A stretch of DNA of 64,000 nt. Origin: Flavobacterium aquidurense. GTDB taxonomy: Bacteria > Bacteroidota > Bacteroidia > Flavobacteriales > Flavobacteriaceae. The DNA is taken from the NCBI RefSeq assembly GCF_001404985.1, contig NZ_JRLF01000012.1:62001-126000 (forward strand), written 5' to 3'. The position numbers and the translations under genes were made by a program. Positions 36,073 to 43,949 of this stretch are shown one piece after another. The notes beneath the pieces were generated by a model. The model was given only the letters and a program-made list of their open reading frames with translations. It was not told the origin of the DNA and made no database searches. Each line of letters starts with the position of its first letter. The stretch's first letter is position 1.

Positions 36073-36615
36073 TTAACGGTAAACGTTTTCTCCTTTGTTT
36101 GATTTCCATTCTCTTTCAAAATATTCAGCATCTTCGTCATTACGAGTATGAACTCCCAATACAACGTGACCATCTTTAATACCATCTTCATAAACTTTTG
36201 CTCTGTCTTCCGGAATACCAGATCCTACTAAAGCTCCAATTAATCCTCCGGTGATTCCACCAGCTCCTGCACCGGCTAAACCTGCAGCAAGAGGTCCGGC
36301 AATGATTAATCCTAATCCAGGGATAACAAGGCTTGTTCCTAAAGCAGCAATAACTCCTACGATAGCACCAATTGTTCCTCCAATTGCAGATCCTGTACCA
36401 GCAGTTTCAGCAGCTTTTGTACCCAATTCAGAATGGTCATCTTTATCTGAGTAATGTTTTTTTCTTGTTTCATCAGACATGATAAGGTTTATTTCATCCT
36501 TTGTATATCCTCTGTCATTTAAAGTGTTGTAAGCTCTTTCTGTGCTTTCACGATCAGTAAACATTCCTGTTAATATTTGACGTTTAGTTCCGTCAGGGTT
36601 ATGTGTATTTTCCAT
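36073..36615 (-). CDS. General-stress-like protein with glycine-zipper membrane segment
   Basis: 180 aa. The first 55 residues, with LTGMFTDRESTERAYNTLND, match the YflT/general stress protein 17M domain. Next comes an alanine/glycine-zipper region (about 70-135; GGTIGAIVGVIAALG and AGAGAGGITGGLIGALVG) that could insert in or bind a membrane. The C terminus holds GHVVLGVHTRNDEDAEYFE. Function is not known; family members are induced by stress. It is flanked by two copies of the same hairpin. Confidence 0.8.
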   Translation of the reverse strand: MENTHNPDGTKRQILTGMFTDRESTERAYNTLNDRGYTKDEINLIMSDETRKKHYSDKDDHSELGTKAAETAGTGSAIGGTIGAIVGVIAALGTSLVIPGLGLIIAGPLAAGLAGAGAGGITGGLIGALVGSGIPEDRAKVYEDGIKDGHVVLGVHTRNDEDAEYFEREWKSNKGENVYR

Positions 36616-36787
36616 TTTATGTAAATTTATATTGTGAATTCATTTTCACTTACACAAAGCTCGTGAAACACTCCAGATAGTTATTTACATAATTTTTCTT
36701 AATAATTACATATTGAAATTTTCATTTTAATAAAATAGATCTTATTTTTTGCTATTATTTCATTTTGCAATTATTTGATAAAAAAAG

Positions 36788-36821
36788 AAAACCACAACAA
36801 AATATATTCTGTTGTGGTTTT
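36788..36821 (-). terminator. Intrinsic terminator of the FKBP gene
   Basis: An 11-bp stem (36788-36798 with 36811-36821), nearly identical to the hairpin at 36018-36050. It lies 29 bp after the FKBP stop. Confidence 0.8.
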
Positions 36822-36849
36822 TATTAATAGCAATAAAGTTTTAATTTCT

Positions 36850-37323
36850 TTAGTTGACTTTGATTAATTTAACATCAAAAATAAGTACAGAACCTCCGGC
36901 GATCCCATTATTGTCAAAGCTTCCGTAACCTAAACGTGAAGGAACTAATAAAATTCCGTTTCCGCCTTCTTTAAAATAGGTAATACCTTCTGTCCAGCCT
37001 TTAATAACCTGATTTAATCCAAAAGAAAGTCCTTCGTCTTTACTTTTATCAAATACATTACCGTTAGAATAATATCCTTTGTAAGCTACAGTTACATTTG
37101 ATGTTGCTGTTGGCTGTTTCCCTGTTCCCGGTTCATTGATAACATAATACAATCCAGATTCGCTTTTTACAGCTGCTAATTTGTTTTTTGCAATATAATC
37201 TGTGATTTCTTTGTCGTTTTCAACAGTATAATCTTTTTCCGGTTCCTGTTTGTCTATTTCTTTATCACCGTTGCAAGAGATAAAAAGAGTTAAAGCCAGA
37301 AATGAAGTTAAAAGGTATTTCAT
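36850..37323 (-). CDS. FKBP-type peptidyl-prolyl isomerase lipoprotein
   Basis: 157 aa. A lipoprotein signal ends in LFISC (Cys17). VTVAYKGYYSNGNVFDKSKD and LVPSRLGYG are FKBP landmarks, and the C-terminal SVLIFDVKLIKVN strand closes the fold. It catalyses proline cis-trans isomerisation of exported proteins in the periplasm. It is a single gene with a terminator, and an inverted word repeat lies just upstream at 37361-37390. Confidence 0.9.
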   Translation of the reverse strand: MKYLLTSFLALTLFISCNGDKEIDKQEPEKDYTVENDKEITDYIAKNKLAAVKSESGLYYVINEPGTGKQPTATSNVTVAYKGYYSNGNVFDKSKDEGLSFGLNQVIKGWTEGITYFKEGGNGILLVPSRLGYGSFDNNGIAGGSVLIFDVKLIKVN

Positions 37324-37360
37324 GAATTTTTGATTTTTTTAAAACGGCTAATATAATAAA

Positions 37361-37390
37361 GTTTTCAGTCTCAGTGACAGTTTTCAGTTG
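37361..37390. repeat. Left inverted repeat flanking the four-helix gene
   Basis: 30 bp, GTTTTCAGTCTCAGTGACAG and continuing. The reverse complement recurs at 37841-37871 with only three differences. Confidence 0.75.
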
Positions 37391-37401
37391 TTTTGAGGAT
37401 A

Positions 37402-37770
37402 TTAGATACCAGATCCAAATTTATTCGGATTGTTGATCATATAATTTATAAGTTTTCCAATCTCAATATTTTTCATGTTCAGGATTTCAAATTTTGCCTG
37501 ATTGATATATTCGCATTTAAGTGAAAATTCTAGCCAAACATTCGTTTCTGAGTTTTCAGCATCACTGTCGGTTAATTTGCTTATAAAATGATTTACATAT
37601 CTTCTCTTTCGGTATGATTCTGCAATATTTGCTGAAACACTTCTTGAAGAACGTCTTATTTGATCTGTTAATGAATATTTTTCTTCTTTTGGAAAATCTT
37701 TTGAAAGTTCGAAAATTTCCATAGCAAGTTCAAAAGATTTTTTATAAGCCAATAATTCTTTAAAATCCAT
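37402..37770 (-). CDS. Four-helix bundle protein (S23 family)
   Basis: 122 aa. It starts MDFKELLAYKKSFELAMEIF, with DQIRRSSRSVSANIAESY in the second helix, the signature of four-helix bundle proteins related to the S23 proteins encoded in 23S rRNA intervening sequences. These are small, widespread and of unresolved function; some are linked to mobile insertions. Here the gene is enclosed by a 30-bp inverted word repeat (37361-37390 and 37841-37871), which hints at movement as a unit or at accumulated repeats. Confidence 0.88.
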   Translation of the reverse strand: MDFKELLAYKKSFELAMEIFELSKDFPKEEKYSLTDQIRRSSRSVSANIAESYRKRRYVNHFISKLTDSDAENSETNVWLEFSLKCEYINQAKFEILNMKNIEIGKLINYMINNPNKFGSGI

Positions 37771-37840
37771 TTTTTTATTTCTTATAAAGATAAAAAAAAG
37801 AAAGAAAAAGACTACTTTAAAAAAGGAATATTTACAAATT

Positions 37841-37900
37841 CAAACTGAAAACTGACACTGAGACCGAAAACTGAAAACCGAGACTGAAAACTAAAAACTA
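37841..37900. repeat. Right inverted repeat and ABC-F gene-end repeat
   Basis: CTGAAAACTGACACTGAGAC starts the part that mirrors 37361-37390. It continues as GAAAACTGAAAACCGAGACT words and ends with the CTA that is the ABC-F stop codon on the minus strand. Confidence 0.75.
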
Positions 37901-39760
37901 TCCCTCAATTTTAGCCGAAAGCTCAAACCAGCGCTCTTCTTTCTGATCTATTTTATTGATTATGTTTTGTAATTCGTTTGCTTTTTTCTCGATATCAGCA
38001 TCGGCAACTTTTCCGTCAGAGAATAATTGCTCGATTTTAGTTTTATCAATTTCCAGATCTTTAATTTCTCTTTCTAGTTTTTGATATTCTTTTTGCTCGT
38101 TAAAAGTTAAGTTTCCTGTTGGATTATTTTGTTTCCAGTCTTTCTTTTCGGCTTTGTTTTCTTCTTTTTGAGCTACATCAGCACTGTCTTCATAAGCTCT
38201 AAAGTCAGAATAGTTTCCTGGAAAATTCTCGATTTCACCATTTCCTCTAAAGACAAATAAGTGATCTACGATTTTATCCATAAAATAACGGTCGTGAGAA
38301 ACCACAAGCAAACATCCGGGATAATCTAAAAGAAAACTCTCCAGAACATTTAATGTAACAATATCTAAATCGTTTGTAGGCTCATCCAGAATCAAAAAGT
38401 TAGGATTCTGAATTAAAACCGTACATAAATACAAACGTTTTAATTCTCCTCCGCTTAATTTTTCTACAAAGTCATATTGTTTTTTGGCATCAAAAAGAAA
38501 ACGTTCCAGCAATTGGGAAGCCGAAATCATGCGGCCTTTTGCTAACGGGATAAATTCTCCGTATTCTTTTATAATATCAATTACACGTTGTTGCGGTTTT
38601 GGGTTAATACCAGTCTGAGTATAATACCCAATTTTTATCGTTTCACCTTTTATTACACGGCCACTATCTAAAGGAAGTGTTCCGGTTAAAAGATTTAAAA
38701 AAGTAGATTTTCCAGTTCCGTTTTTACCAATAATTCCAATACGTTCCCCACGCTGAAAATCAAAACTAAAGTTGTCCAGAATAACGTGATCCTTGAATTT
38801 TTTTGAAATTTTGTGAAGCTCAATAATCTTGCTTCCCATACGTTCCATATTAATTTCAAGCTCGACTTTGTTTTCAAGACGACGGCTTTGCGCTTTTTCT
38901 TTAATTAAATAAAAATCATCCTGACGGGATTTTGATTTTGTAGTTCTCGCTTTTGGTTGACGACGCATCCATTCTAATTCTTTTACAAATAAGTTTTTAG
39001 CTTTATCAACGCTGGCATTTTCAGAAGCAATTCGTTCTTCTTTTTTCTCTAAATAATAAGAGTAATTTCCTTTGTATTGGTATAATTTTCCGTTGTCAAG
39101 TTCGATGATTTCATTACAAACACGCTCTAAAAAGAAACGGTCGTGCGTAACCATAAACAACGTAATGTTTTCTTTTGCAAAATAACTTTCCAGCCATTCG
39201 ATCATTTCAAGATCTAAGTGGTTGGTAGGCTCATCAAGAATTAATAAATCCGGACGATTGATTAAGATAATCGCCAATGAAAGACGCTTTTTTTGCCCTC
39301 CCGAAAGATTTTTTACCTTTAATTTAAAATCTTCCAGTTTTAATTTAAAAAGGATTTGCTTGTATTGCGTTTCAAAATCCCACGCATTATGTAGGTCCAT
39401 TCCGTCAAAAGCTTTTTGATATGCTTCTTCATCGTCTGGATTTTCAAGTGCTTTTTCGTATTTTTCTATAACTTTTAAAGTCTCATTATCTGAAGCAAAA
39501 ATACTTTCTTCGATAGTCAGTTCTTCCTGCAAATTATTGTTTTGCGACAAAAAAGCCATTTTAATGCCTTTTCTTAAAACTACCTGACCAGTATCTGGTT
39601 CGTCTAAACCATTAATAATGCTCATAATGGTTGTTTTTCCAGAACCATTTTTAGCAATAAAAGCAATTTTTTGGTCTTTATTGATTCCAAATGAAATGTT
39701 GTCAAAAAGCGTTTTTTCGCCAAACGACTTCGATATATTTTCTACAGATAAGTAATTCAC
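37898..39760 (-). CDS. ABC-F family ATPase, Uup type
   Basis: 620 aa with two ABC domains and no membrane segment. LSGGQKKRLSLA and LSGGELKRLYLC are the two signatures, each followed by LDEPTNHLD and LDEPTNDLD Walker B motifs. The linker between them (about 245-310) holds the ABC-F interdomain arm. The C-terminal 75 residues (FNEQKEYQKLEREIKDLE) form the Uup-like coiled coil. ABC-F proteins act on ribosomes or nascent-chain stalls. Antibiotic resistance cannot be claimed here. Its TAG stop is part of the downstream repeat. Confidence 0.92.
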   Translation of the reverse strand: MNYLSVENISKSFGEKTLFDNISFGINKDQKIAFIAKNGSGKTTIMSIINGLDEPDTGQVVLRKGIKMAFLSQNNNLQEELTIEESIFASDNETLKVIEKYEKALENPDDEEAYQKAFDGMDLHNAWDFETQYKQILFKLKLEDFKLKVKNLSGGQKKRLSLAIILINRPDLLILDEPTNHLDLEMIEWLESYFAKENITLFMVTHDRFFLERVCNEIIELDNGKLYQYKGNYSYYLEKKEERIASENASVDKAKNLFVKELEWMRRQPKARTTKSKSRQDDFYLIKEKAQSRRLENKVELEINMERMGSKIIELHKISKKFKDHVILDNFSFDFQRGERIGIIGKNGTGKSTFLNLLTGTLPLDSGRVIKGETIKIGYYTQTGINPKPQQRVIDIIKEYGEFIPLAKGRMISASQLLERFLFDAKKQYDFVEKLSGGELKRLYLCTVLIQNPNFLILDEPTNDLDIVTLNVLESFLLDYPGCLLVVSHDRYFMDKIVDHLFVFRGNGEIENFPGNYSDFRAYEDSADVAQKEENKAEKKDWKQNNPTGNLTFNEQKEYQKLEREIKDLEIDKTKIEQLFSDGKVADADIEKKANELQNIINKIDQKEERWFELSAKIEG

Positions 39761-39819
39761 TATAAACTATGTGTTATAAATTATAAGTTATGAATCCTTT
39801 ATAAAACATAACTTTTTTG

Positions 39820-39827
39820 CAAAAGTA
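39820..39827 (-). promoter_or_regulatory. TAnnTTTG box before the ABC-F gene
   Basis: TACTTTTG on the minus strand, 59 bp upstream of the ATG. Confidence 0.5.
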
Positions 39828-39959
39828 AACTATTATATTGCTATTTGCGAATTATTTATGGAATAGCAATTAAAGACAAGACTTAAAATCAATTCCTCGG
39901 AAATTATTTCTACGCCCGTCCTAAATAATACACAAGAGAGCTTAATTTTCAAAATTAAA

Positions 39960-39981
39960 AAAGAGACTATAAAGTCTCTTT
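39960..39981 (-). terminator. Intrinsic terminator of XRE copy 2
   Basis: A 9-bp stem AAAGAGACT (39960-39968 with 39973-39981), four-base loop, followed by U on the minus strand. Confidence 0.7.
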
Positions 39982-40017
39982 GTGTATTAATTATGTCTTA
40001 TAAATAATTTTATAAAA

Positions 40018-40437
40018 TTATTTATTGATTAATTTTTCAAGTCTTTGCATCATCTCATCTTTCTCTTTCAACATACGCTCATACAATGCAATTTTGGCAT
40101 CATATAACTCAATAATTTTATCTACGGGATTAAAAGAAGGTTGGTAGCTAAATCCAGAAGCGACTGCATTATCTTTAAAATCTTGGAATGAATAAGTATT
40201 TGCAATAATATTCACCGCTTGTTCTTCATCAAAATTTTGAAAAGCTTCAACAGGAATTTTTAATGCATCTGAGATTTGATTTAATATATCGTCTTCAATT
40301 ATATCTTTTTGCTCCAGCATAGAAATTTTCTTCTGATTCCAGTCTTTTCCCAGATCAAAAGCCAATGCCTCTTGTTTGATTCCAAGCATTTCCCTGAAAC
40401 GTTTTATGTTTCTTCCCTGATGTATTTTTTGTTCCAT
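40018..40437 (-). CDS. XRE-family regulator with C-terminal coiled coil (copy 2)
   Basis: 139 aa from the ATG at 40437, chosen to match copy 1; the frame is open to 40449. The HTH (8-62, REMLGIKQEALAFDLGKDWN) and the terminal LYERMLKEKDEMMQRLEKLI coiled coil nearly repeat those of 32958-33347. A linker of about 10 extra residues (KDNAVASGFSYQPS) distinguishes it. The two genes lie about 7 kb apart with unrelated neighbours, so this is duplication and not an operon. Twin TATCTTTG boxes precede it. Confidence 0.85.
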   Translation of the reverse strand: MEQKIHQGRNIKRFREMLGIKQEALAFDLGKDWNQKKISMLEQKDIIEDDILNQISDALKIPVEAFQNFDEEQAVNIIANTYSFQDFKDNAVASGFSYQPSFNPVDKIIELYDAKIALYERMLKEKDEMMQRLEKLINK

Positions 40438-40462
40438 AATGAATATCAATTTTCTGAAGATT

Positions 40463-40508
40463 CAAAGATAAACCCATTTCGATGAAAAAGCATGGGTTTC
40501 CAAAGATA
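40463..40508 (-). promoter_or_regulatory. Twin TATCTTTG boxes and palindrome before XRE copy 2
   Basis: TATCTTTG on the minus strand at 40463-40470 and 40501-40508. Between them AAACCCAT and ATGGGTTT form an inverted repeat (about 40470-40500), a possible operator that copy 1 lacks. Confidence 0.55.
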
Positions 40509-40568
40509 AAAAAATATCATGTAAATATCTTTCTTGCAATAGTAAACTATTCCAGGACTATTTGCGAA

Positions 40569-41534
40569 TTATTTATGGAGATAGGAATTTAGAACCGGAC
40601 TCAGGTCAAAACGATGAATTTGCTGGATAACATTAATAATAGGTTTTCGAACTAAAGCTTCATTAGTTATATAATAATGTAAACCATCCTGAGTTGCAAT
40701 TCCTTCTATTTGAAGAATGGGAAATTTAATGCTAATTCGTCTTTTATTTCCAGATAAAAAATCATTGTTTTTATAATCGTATAATAGGTATAAAAATGGT
40801 TTTCCAACTTTCGAATATCCACAAAGAACAATTAATTTTTGTGATTCTAAATAGGTTGCTCCCGTTACTAAACCTTTTGTATTTAGAGTATCTTTTAGTC
40901 GTGCAACGTGATTACCGGATTTGTTAGGTAATGCATAAATACTGGTTTTAGACGAACTCCATTCTTTAGTAAACAAATAAATACTATCAGTAGAAACAAT
41001 AAAAGCTTCGCAATCAAAATTTGTTGTGTTTCCTTTTTTAGATGATAAATCCGTCTGGTCAGCATAACTGAATGAGATATTTTCTATAATGGGATTTCCT
41101 TCTGAAAATGATTTTTTTTCAATTTTTAAAATGGTAAGATCAGTTCGGTTTCCGGAATTATTATTGCCAAAATCTCCAATGTATAAATGCGAGTTATCTT
41201 GCGAAATTTCTTCCCAGTCGTGATTTATAACTTTGTCCAGAATAATTTTTTTCTGAATTTTCCCCAACGAATCTAATCCGTATATCGTTTTGTCATGATC
41301 GTCGTTATGTGTCCATAATAAATTGTCAAAAGCAATTAATCCTGAAGTTTCGTGTACCGAATCACTTAATTTGATAGAATATTCAGGTTTGATTTTGAGT
41401 TCCTTATACAAACAGCTTCCATCATTTACTGTTGCATCCGGATTATAGTTTTTAGCATTGGGATCTGTACAACCATGAATTTGTGCATAATTAGAAGTGA
41501 AAATCAAACAAAAAAATAAAATCGTTTTTAGCAT
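40569..41534 (-). CDS. Secreted beta-propeller-like protein with CTDPNAKNYNPDA motif
   Basis: 321 aa from the ATG at 41534; a TTG lies 9 bp upstream. The signal peptide MLKTILFFCLIFTSNYAQ is followed by GCTDPNAKNYNPDATVNDG, a calcium-binding-like motif common in secreted Bacteroidota proteins. The remaining 280 residues contain repeated strand blocks (ETSGLIAFDNLLWTHNDDH, and DWEEISQDNSHLYIGDFG) like a SdiA-regulated or phytase-like propeller. No T9SS sorting tail is visible. Function unknown. Confidence 0.72.
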   Translation of the reverse strand: MLKTILFFCLIFTSNYAQIHGCTDPNAKNYNPDATVNDGSCLYKELKIKPEYSIKLSDSVHETSGLIAFDNLLWTHNDDHDKTIYGLDSLGKIQKKIILDKVINHDWEEISQDNSHLYIGDFGNNNSGNRTDLTILKIEKKSFSEGNPIIENISFSYADQTDLSSKKGNTTNFDCEAFIVSTDSIYLFTKEWSSSKTSIYALPNKSGNHVARLKDTLNTKGLVTGATYLESQKLIVLCGYSKVGKPFLYLLYDYKNNDFLSGNKRRISIKFPILQIEGIATQDGLHYYITNEALVRKPIINVIQQIHRFDLSPVLNSYLHK

Positions 41535-41679
41535 ATCCTGCAATGTTATATTTGCATAAGATAAAAGTAAAGTTTTAAAGAATAGCTTTAAATATTATTG
41601 AAAAAATATAATTAAAATGTTATTTTGCAGTGCTAATTTAATTTAGGCTTTTTCTCTGGATGTAGCATAATTCCCAAAT

Positions 41680-43098
41680 ATGAAAATTTTACAACGACTT
41701 TCACATTATCGTATTTCGCGCTATTTTAAAATTTTATTTGTAGGTGTAGATTTGATATTGTTAAATTTAGCTACAATCCTTTCAGCATTGGCCAGATTTG
41801 GGAGTTTAGACAGGCTTTTGTCTAAAGAAGAAAGAACGGTTTCGTTGCTGGCAATTTTAATTTGGGTTGGTTTATTGCTTCAAAATGATTCTAACAGAAG
41901 TATTCGGGTCGAGCCCATAGAATCTATATTGGTCAGAACAATAAAAAAAATAATAATTCATGCTTCTCTAATTTCAATTTTTGTTGTTTACTTAAACTAC
42001 ACTGATATTTCGCGATGGAGATTGCTTTCTTTTTACCTGATTTTTTTCGGCTTGTTAATGATTTCTCGTTATTTTTCGATGAAGCTTTTAAAATACATTC
42101 GGGCACAAGGCTATAATTTTAAAACCTTTGTAGTTGTTGGTGCCAATGAATCCGGAGATAAAATACGTAAAATATTAGCTAAAGATTTAACTTACGGATA
42201 TCGATTTTTAGGTTTTTTTGATGAAGAAATAGAGGATATAATTATTAATCGAAACTTGGTTTTAGGAGGATTTGATTCTATTAAAAATTTTGTCCTTGAA
42301 AAAAAAGTGGATGAGATGTATGTGGCGTTACACATTGATAATATTGAGATAATAAATGAATTGACCAGAATTTGTGAACAAAATATGGTGAGAATTAAAT
42401 TTATTCCTGATTTTCAATTGTACACAAAATCAAGCAAAGTAGAGGTAGCTTTTTATGAAAATACTCCGGTATTAATGTTTCGTACAGAACCGTTGGAGTT
42501 TCCTGTAAACAGACTTATAAAAAAAATATTTGATATTTGTTTTTCTGCTTCGGTTATTTTCTTTGTATTTCCGTGGTTGTTTCCAATTATAATGTTGATT
42601 ATTAAGCTAGAATCTCCGGGTCCTGTTTTCTTTAAGCAAAAGCGATCAGGCAGGGATAATAGATCTTTTATGTGTTTTAAATTTAGAAGCATGTATGTAA
42701 ATGATTTTGCACATGATAAAATAACAAAAAAAGGGGACAGTCGTGTTACTAAGTTTGGCGCTTTTATTCGTAGAACAAGTATCGATGAATTGCCACAGTT
42801 TTTTAATGTTTTCTGGGGCGATATGTCTGTTGTAGGACCACGACCACATATGATGAATGTTGTAAAAGAATATAGCGATCTGATTAATAATTATGTGGTT
42901 CGGCAATATGCAAAACCCGGAATTACAGGATGGGCACAGATTAATGGGTTTCGTGGTGAAACAAAAACATTAAGCGATATGGAAAATAGGGTAGAATATG
43001 ATATTTGGTATATCGAAAACTGGAGCCTGTTACTGGATGTAAAAATCATTATAGAAACAGTCATCAATATATTCAAGGGTGAAGAGAATGCTTATTAA
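41680..43098 (+). CDS. Undecaprenyl-phosphate sugar transferase (exopolysaccharide initiation)
   Basis: 472 aa. Four to five N-terminal helices and a CoA-binding-like middle domain (about 150-250) precede the bacterial sugar transferase domain (PF02397) from KKIFDICFSASVIF on. KQKRSGRDNRSFMCFKFRSM, RRTSIDELPQFFNVFWGDMS and VGPRPH are the catalytic signature. The enzyme transfers a sugar-1-phosphate to undecaprenyl phosphate at the inner membrane to start polysaccharide synthesis. Its stop codon overlaps that of the convergent CpsB gene (43095-43098). Confidence 0.92.
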   Translation: MKILQRLSHYRISRYFKILFVGVDLILLNLATILSALARFGSLDRLLSKEERTVSLLAILIWVGLLLQNDSNRSIRVEPIESILVRTIKKIIIHASLISIFVVYLNYTDISRWRLLSFYLIFFGLLMISRYFSMKLLKYIRAQGYNFKTFVVVGANESGDKIRKILAKDLTYGYRFLGFFDEEIEDIIINRNLVLGGFDSIKNFVLEKKVDEMYVALHIDNIEIINELTRICEQNMVRIKFIPDFQLYTKSSKVEVAFYENTPVLMFRTEPLEFPVNRLIKKIFDICFSASVIFFVFPWLFPIIMLIIKLESPGPVFFKQKRSGRDNRSFMCFKFRSMYVNDFAHDKITKKGDSRVTKFGAFIRRTSIDELPQFFNVFWGDMSVVGPRPHMMNVVKEYSDLINNYVVRQYAKPGITGWAQINGFRGETKTLSDMENRVEYDIWYIENWSLLLDVKIIIETVINIFKGEENAY

Positions 43099-43835
43099 TG
43101 AAATCGAAAAAACTGATTGTTTTTAATAACTTCCTTTAGGTTAGAAACGCTGTTTATTTTTATTTTTTCATCAAAAGAGGCAATATGTTTCATATGATGC
43201 ACATCTGTTCCTGTAAAATCGTACAATCCTTTTTTTAGAAGTTCTTCGGCAATTTGAGTTATTGTGTCTCCATAATAACCTACTGTCGACAATAAATTTA
43301 ATTGAAATAAACAGCCTACTTTTTTTAGCTTTTCATATTCACCAAAATCCTTTCGGTAATATAAATAACGTTCCGGATGCGCTAAAACCGGAGTATATCC
43401 TGCAACTTGTAATTCAAAAAGTGTTTTGTATAGGTTTATGGGAGCACTCTGATACGATATTTCAACCAATACATGATTGTTTTTTAAAGTAAGAAGCTTT
43501 TCGTTTTTAAAATGACTTTCAAACCAATCATCTATAAAATATTCGGCAGCAGCCTGAAAAGGAATTTTCATATTCTTTTCTTCTAAAAGAAGTTTAGTTT
43601 CCTGATGTTTTCCTGCAATAGTTTCCTGAGAATTATTCCATACATAATGGCTGATATGAGGTGTTGTAATAAATTGAGAAACCCCAATTTTATCAAACGC
43701 ACGAACAAGTTTTGTAGTCTCTGTTATGGTTTTTGCACCATCATCTATTCCTGGCAATAAATGGGAGTGAATATCAATATAATTATCAGACAAAAGATCT
43801 TTTAGGACAGGTTTTGATTTGAGGAAGGATAGCAT
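43095..43835 (-). CDS. CpsB/YwqE-type PHP-domain tyrosine phosphatase
   Basis: 246 aa from the ATG at 43835. The frame is open to 43904, but the extra segment is unlike the family. Metal ligands: DIHSHLLPGIDDG, TPHISHY, ABC-like HPERY in LAHPERYLY, and GTDVHHMKH. This phosphatase removes phosphate from the tyrosine kinase (Wzc type) that controls capsule export, though no such kinase is in this window. Beside the initiating sugar transferase, it fits a polysaccharide role. Confidence 0.88.
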   Translation of the reverse strand: MLSFLKSKPVLKDLLSDNYIDIHSHLLPGIDDGAKTITETTKLVRAFDKIGVSQFITTPHISHYVWNNSQETIAGKHQETKLLLEEKNMKIPFQAAAEYFIDDWFESHFKNEKLLTLKNNHVLVEISYQSAPINLYKTLFELQVAGYTPVLAHPERYLYYRKDFGEYEKLKKVGCLFQLNLLSTVGYYGDTITQIAEELLKKGLYDFTGTDVHHMKHIASFDEKIKINSVSNLKEVIKNNQFFRFH

Positions 43836-43918
43836 GTTGCAAAAGTATGAAAATAGAAAGGATTTGTTATTGTTTAAATTTAATGTAACAAAATGTAACA
43901 ACACCTTTTGGATTATAT

Positions 43919-43926
43919 TATATTTG
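43919..43926 (+). promoter_or_regulatory. TAnnTTTG box that fixes the acyltransferase start
   Basis: TATATTTG ends 23 bp before the ATG at 43950. It lies inside the longer open frame from 43908 and argues against that start. Confidence 0.5.
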
Positions 43927-43949
43927 GATTGCTAAAAATCTACTATTTT

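Noticed and set aside
37898..39760. ABC-F gene as an antibiotic resistance determinant
   Set aside because: The C-terminal Uup-like coiled coil and lack of close resistance features fit a housekeeping ABC-F better.
43908..43949. Upstream start for the acyltransferase
   Set aside because: The TATATTTG box lies within it and the family begins near MKIKENLYNQ.
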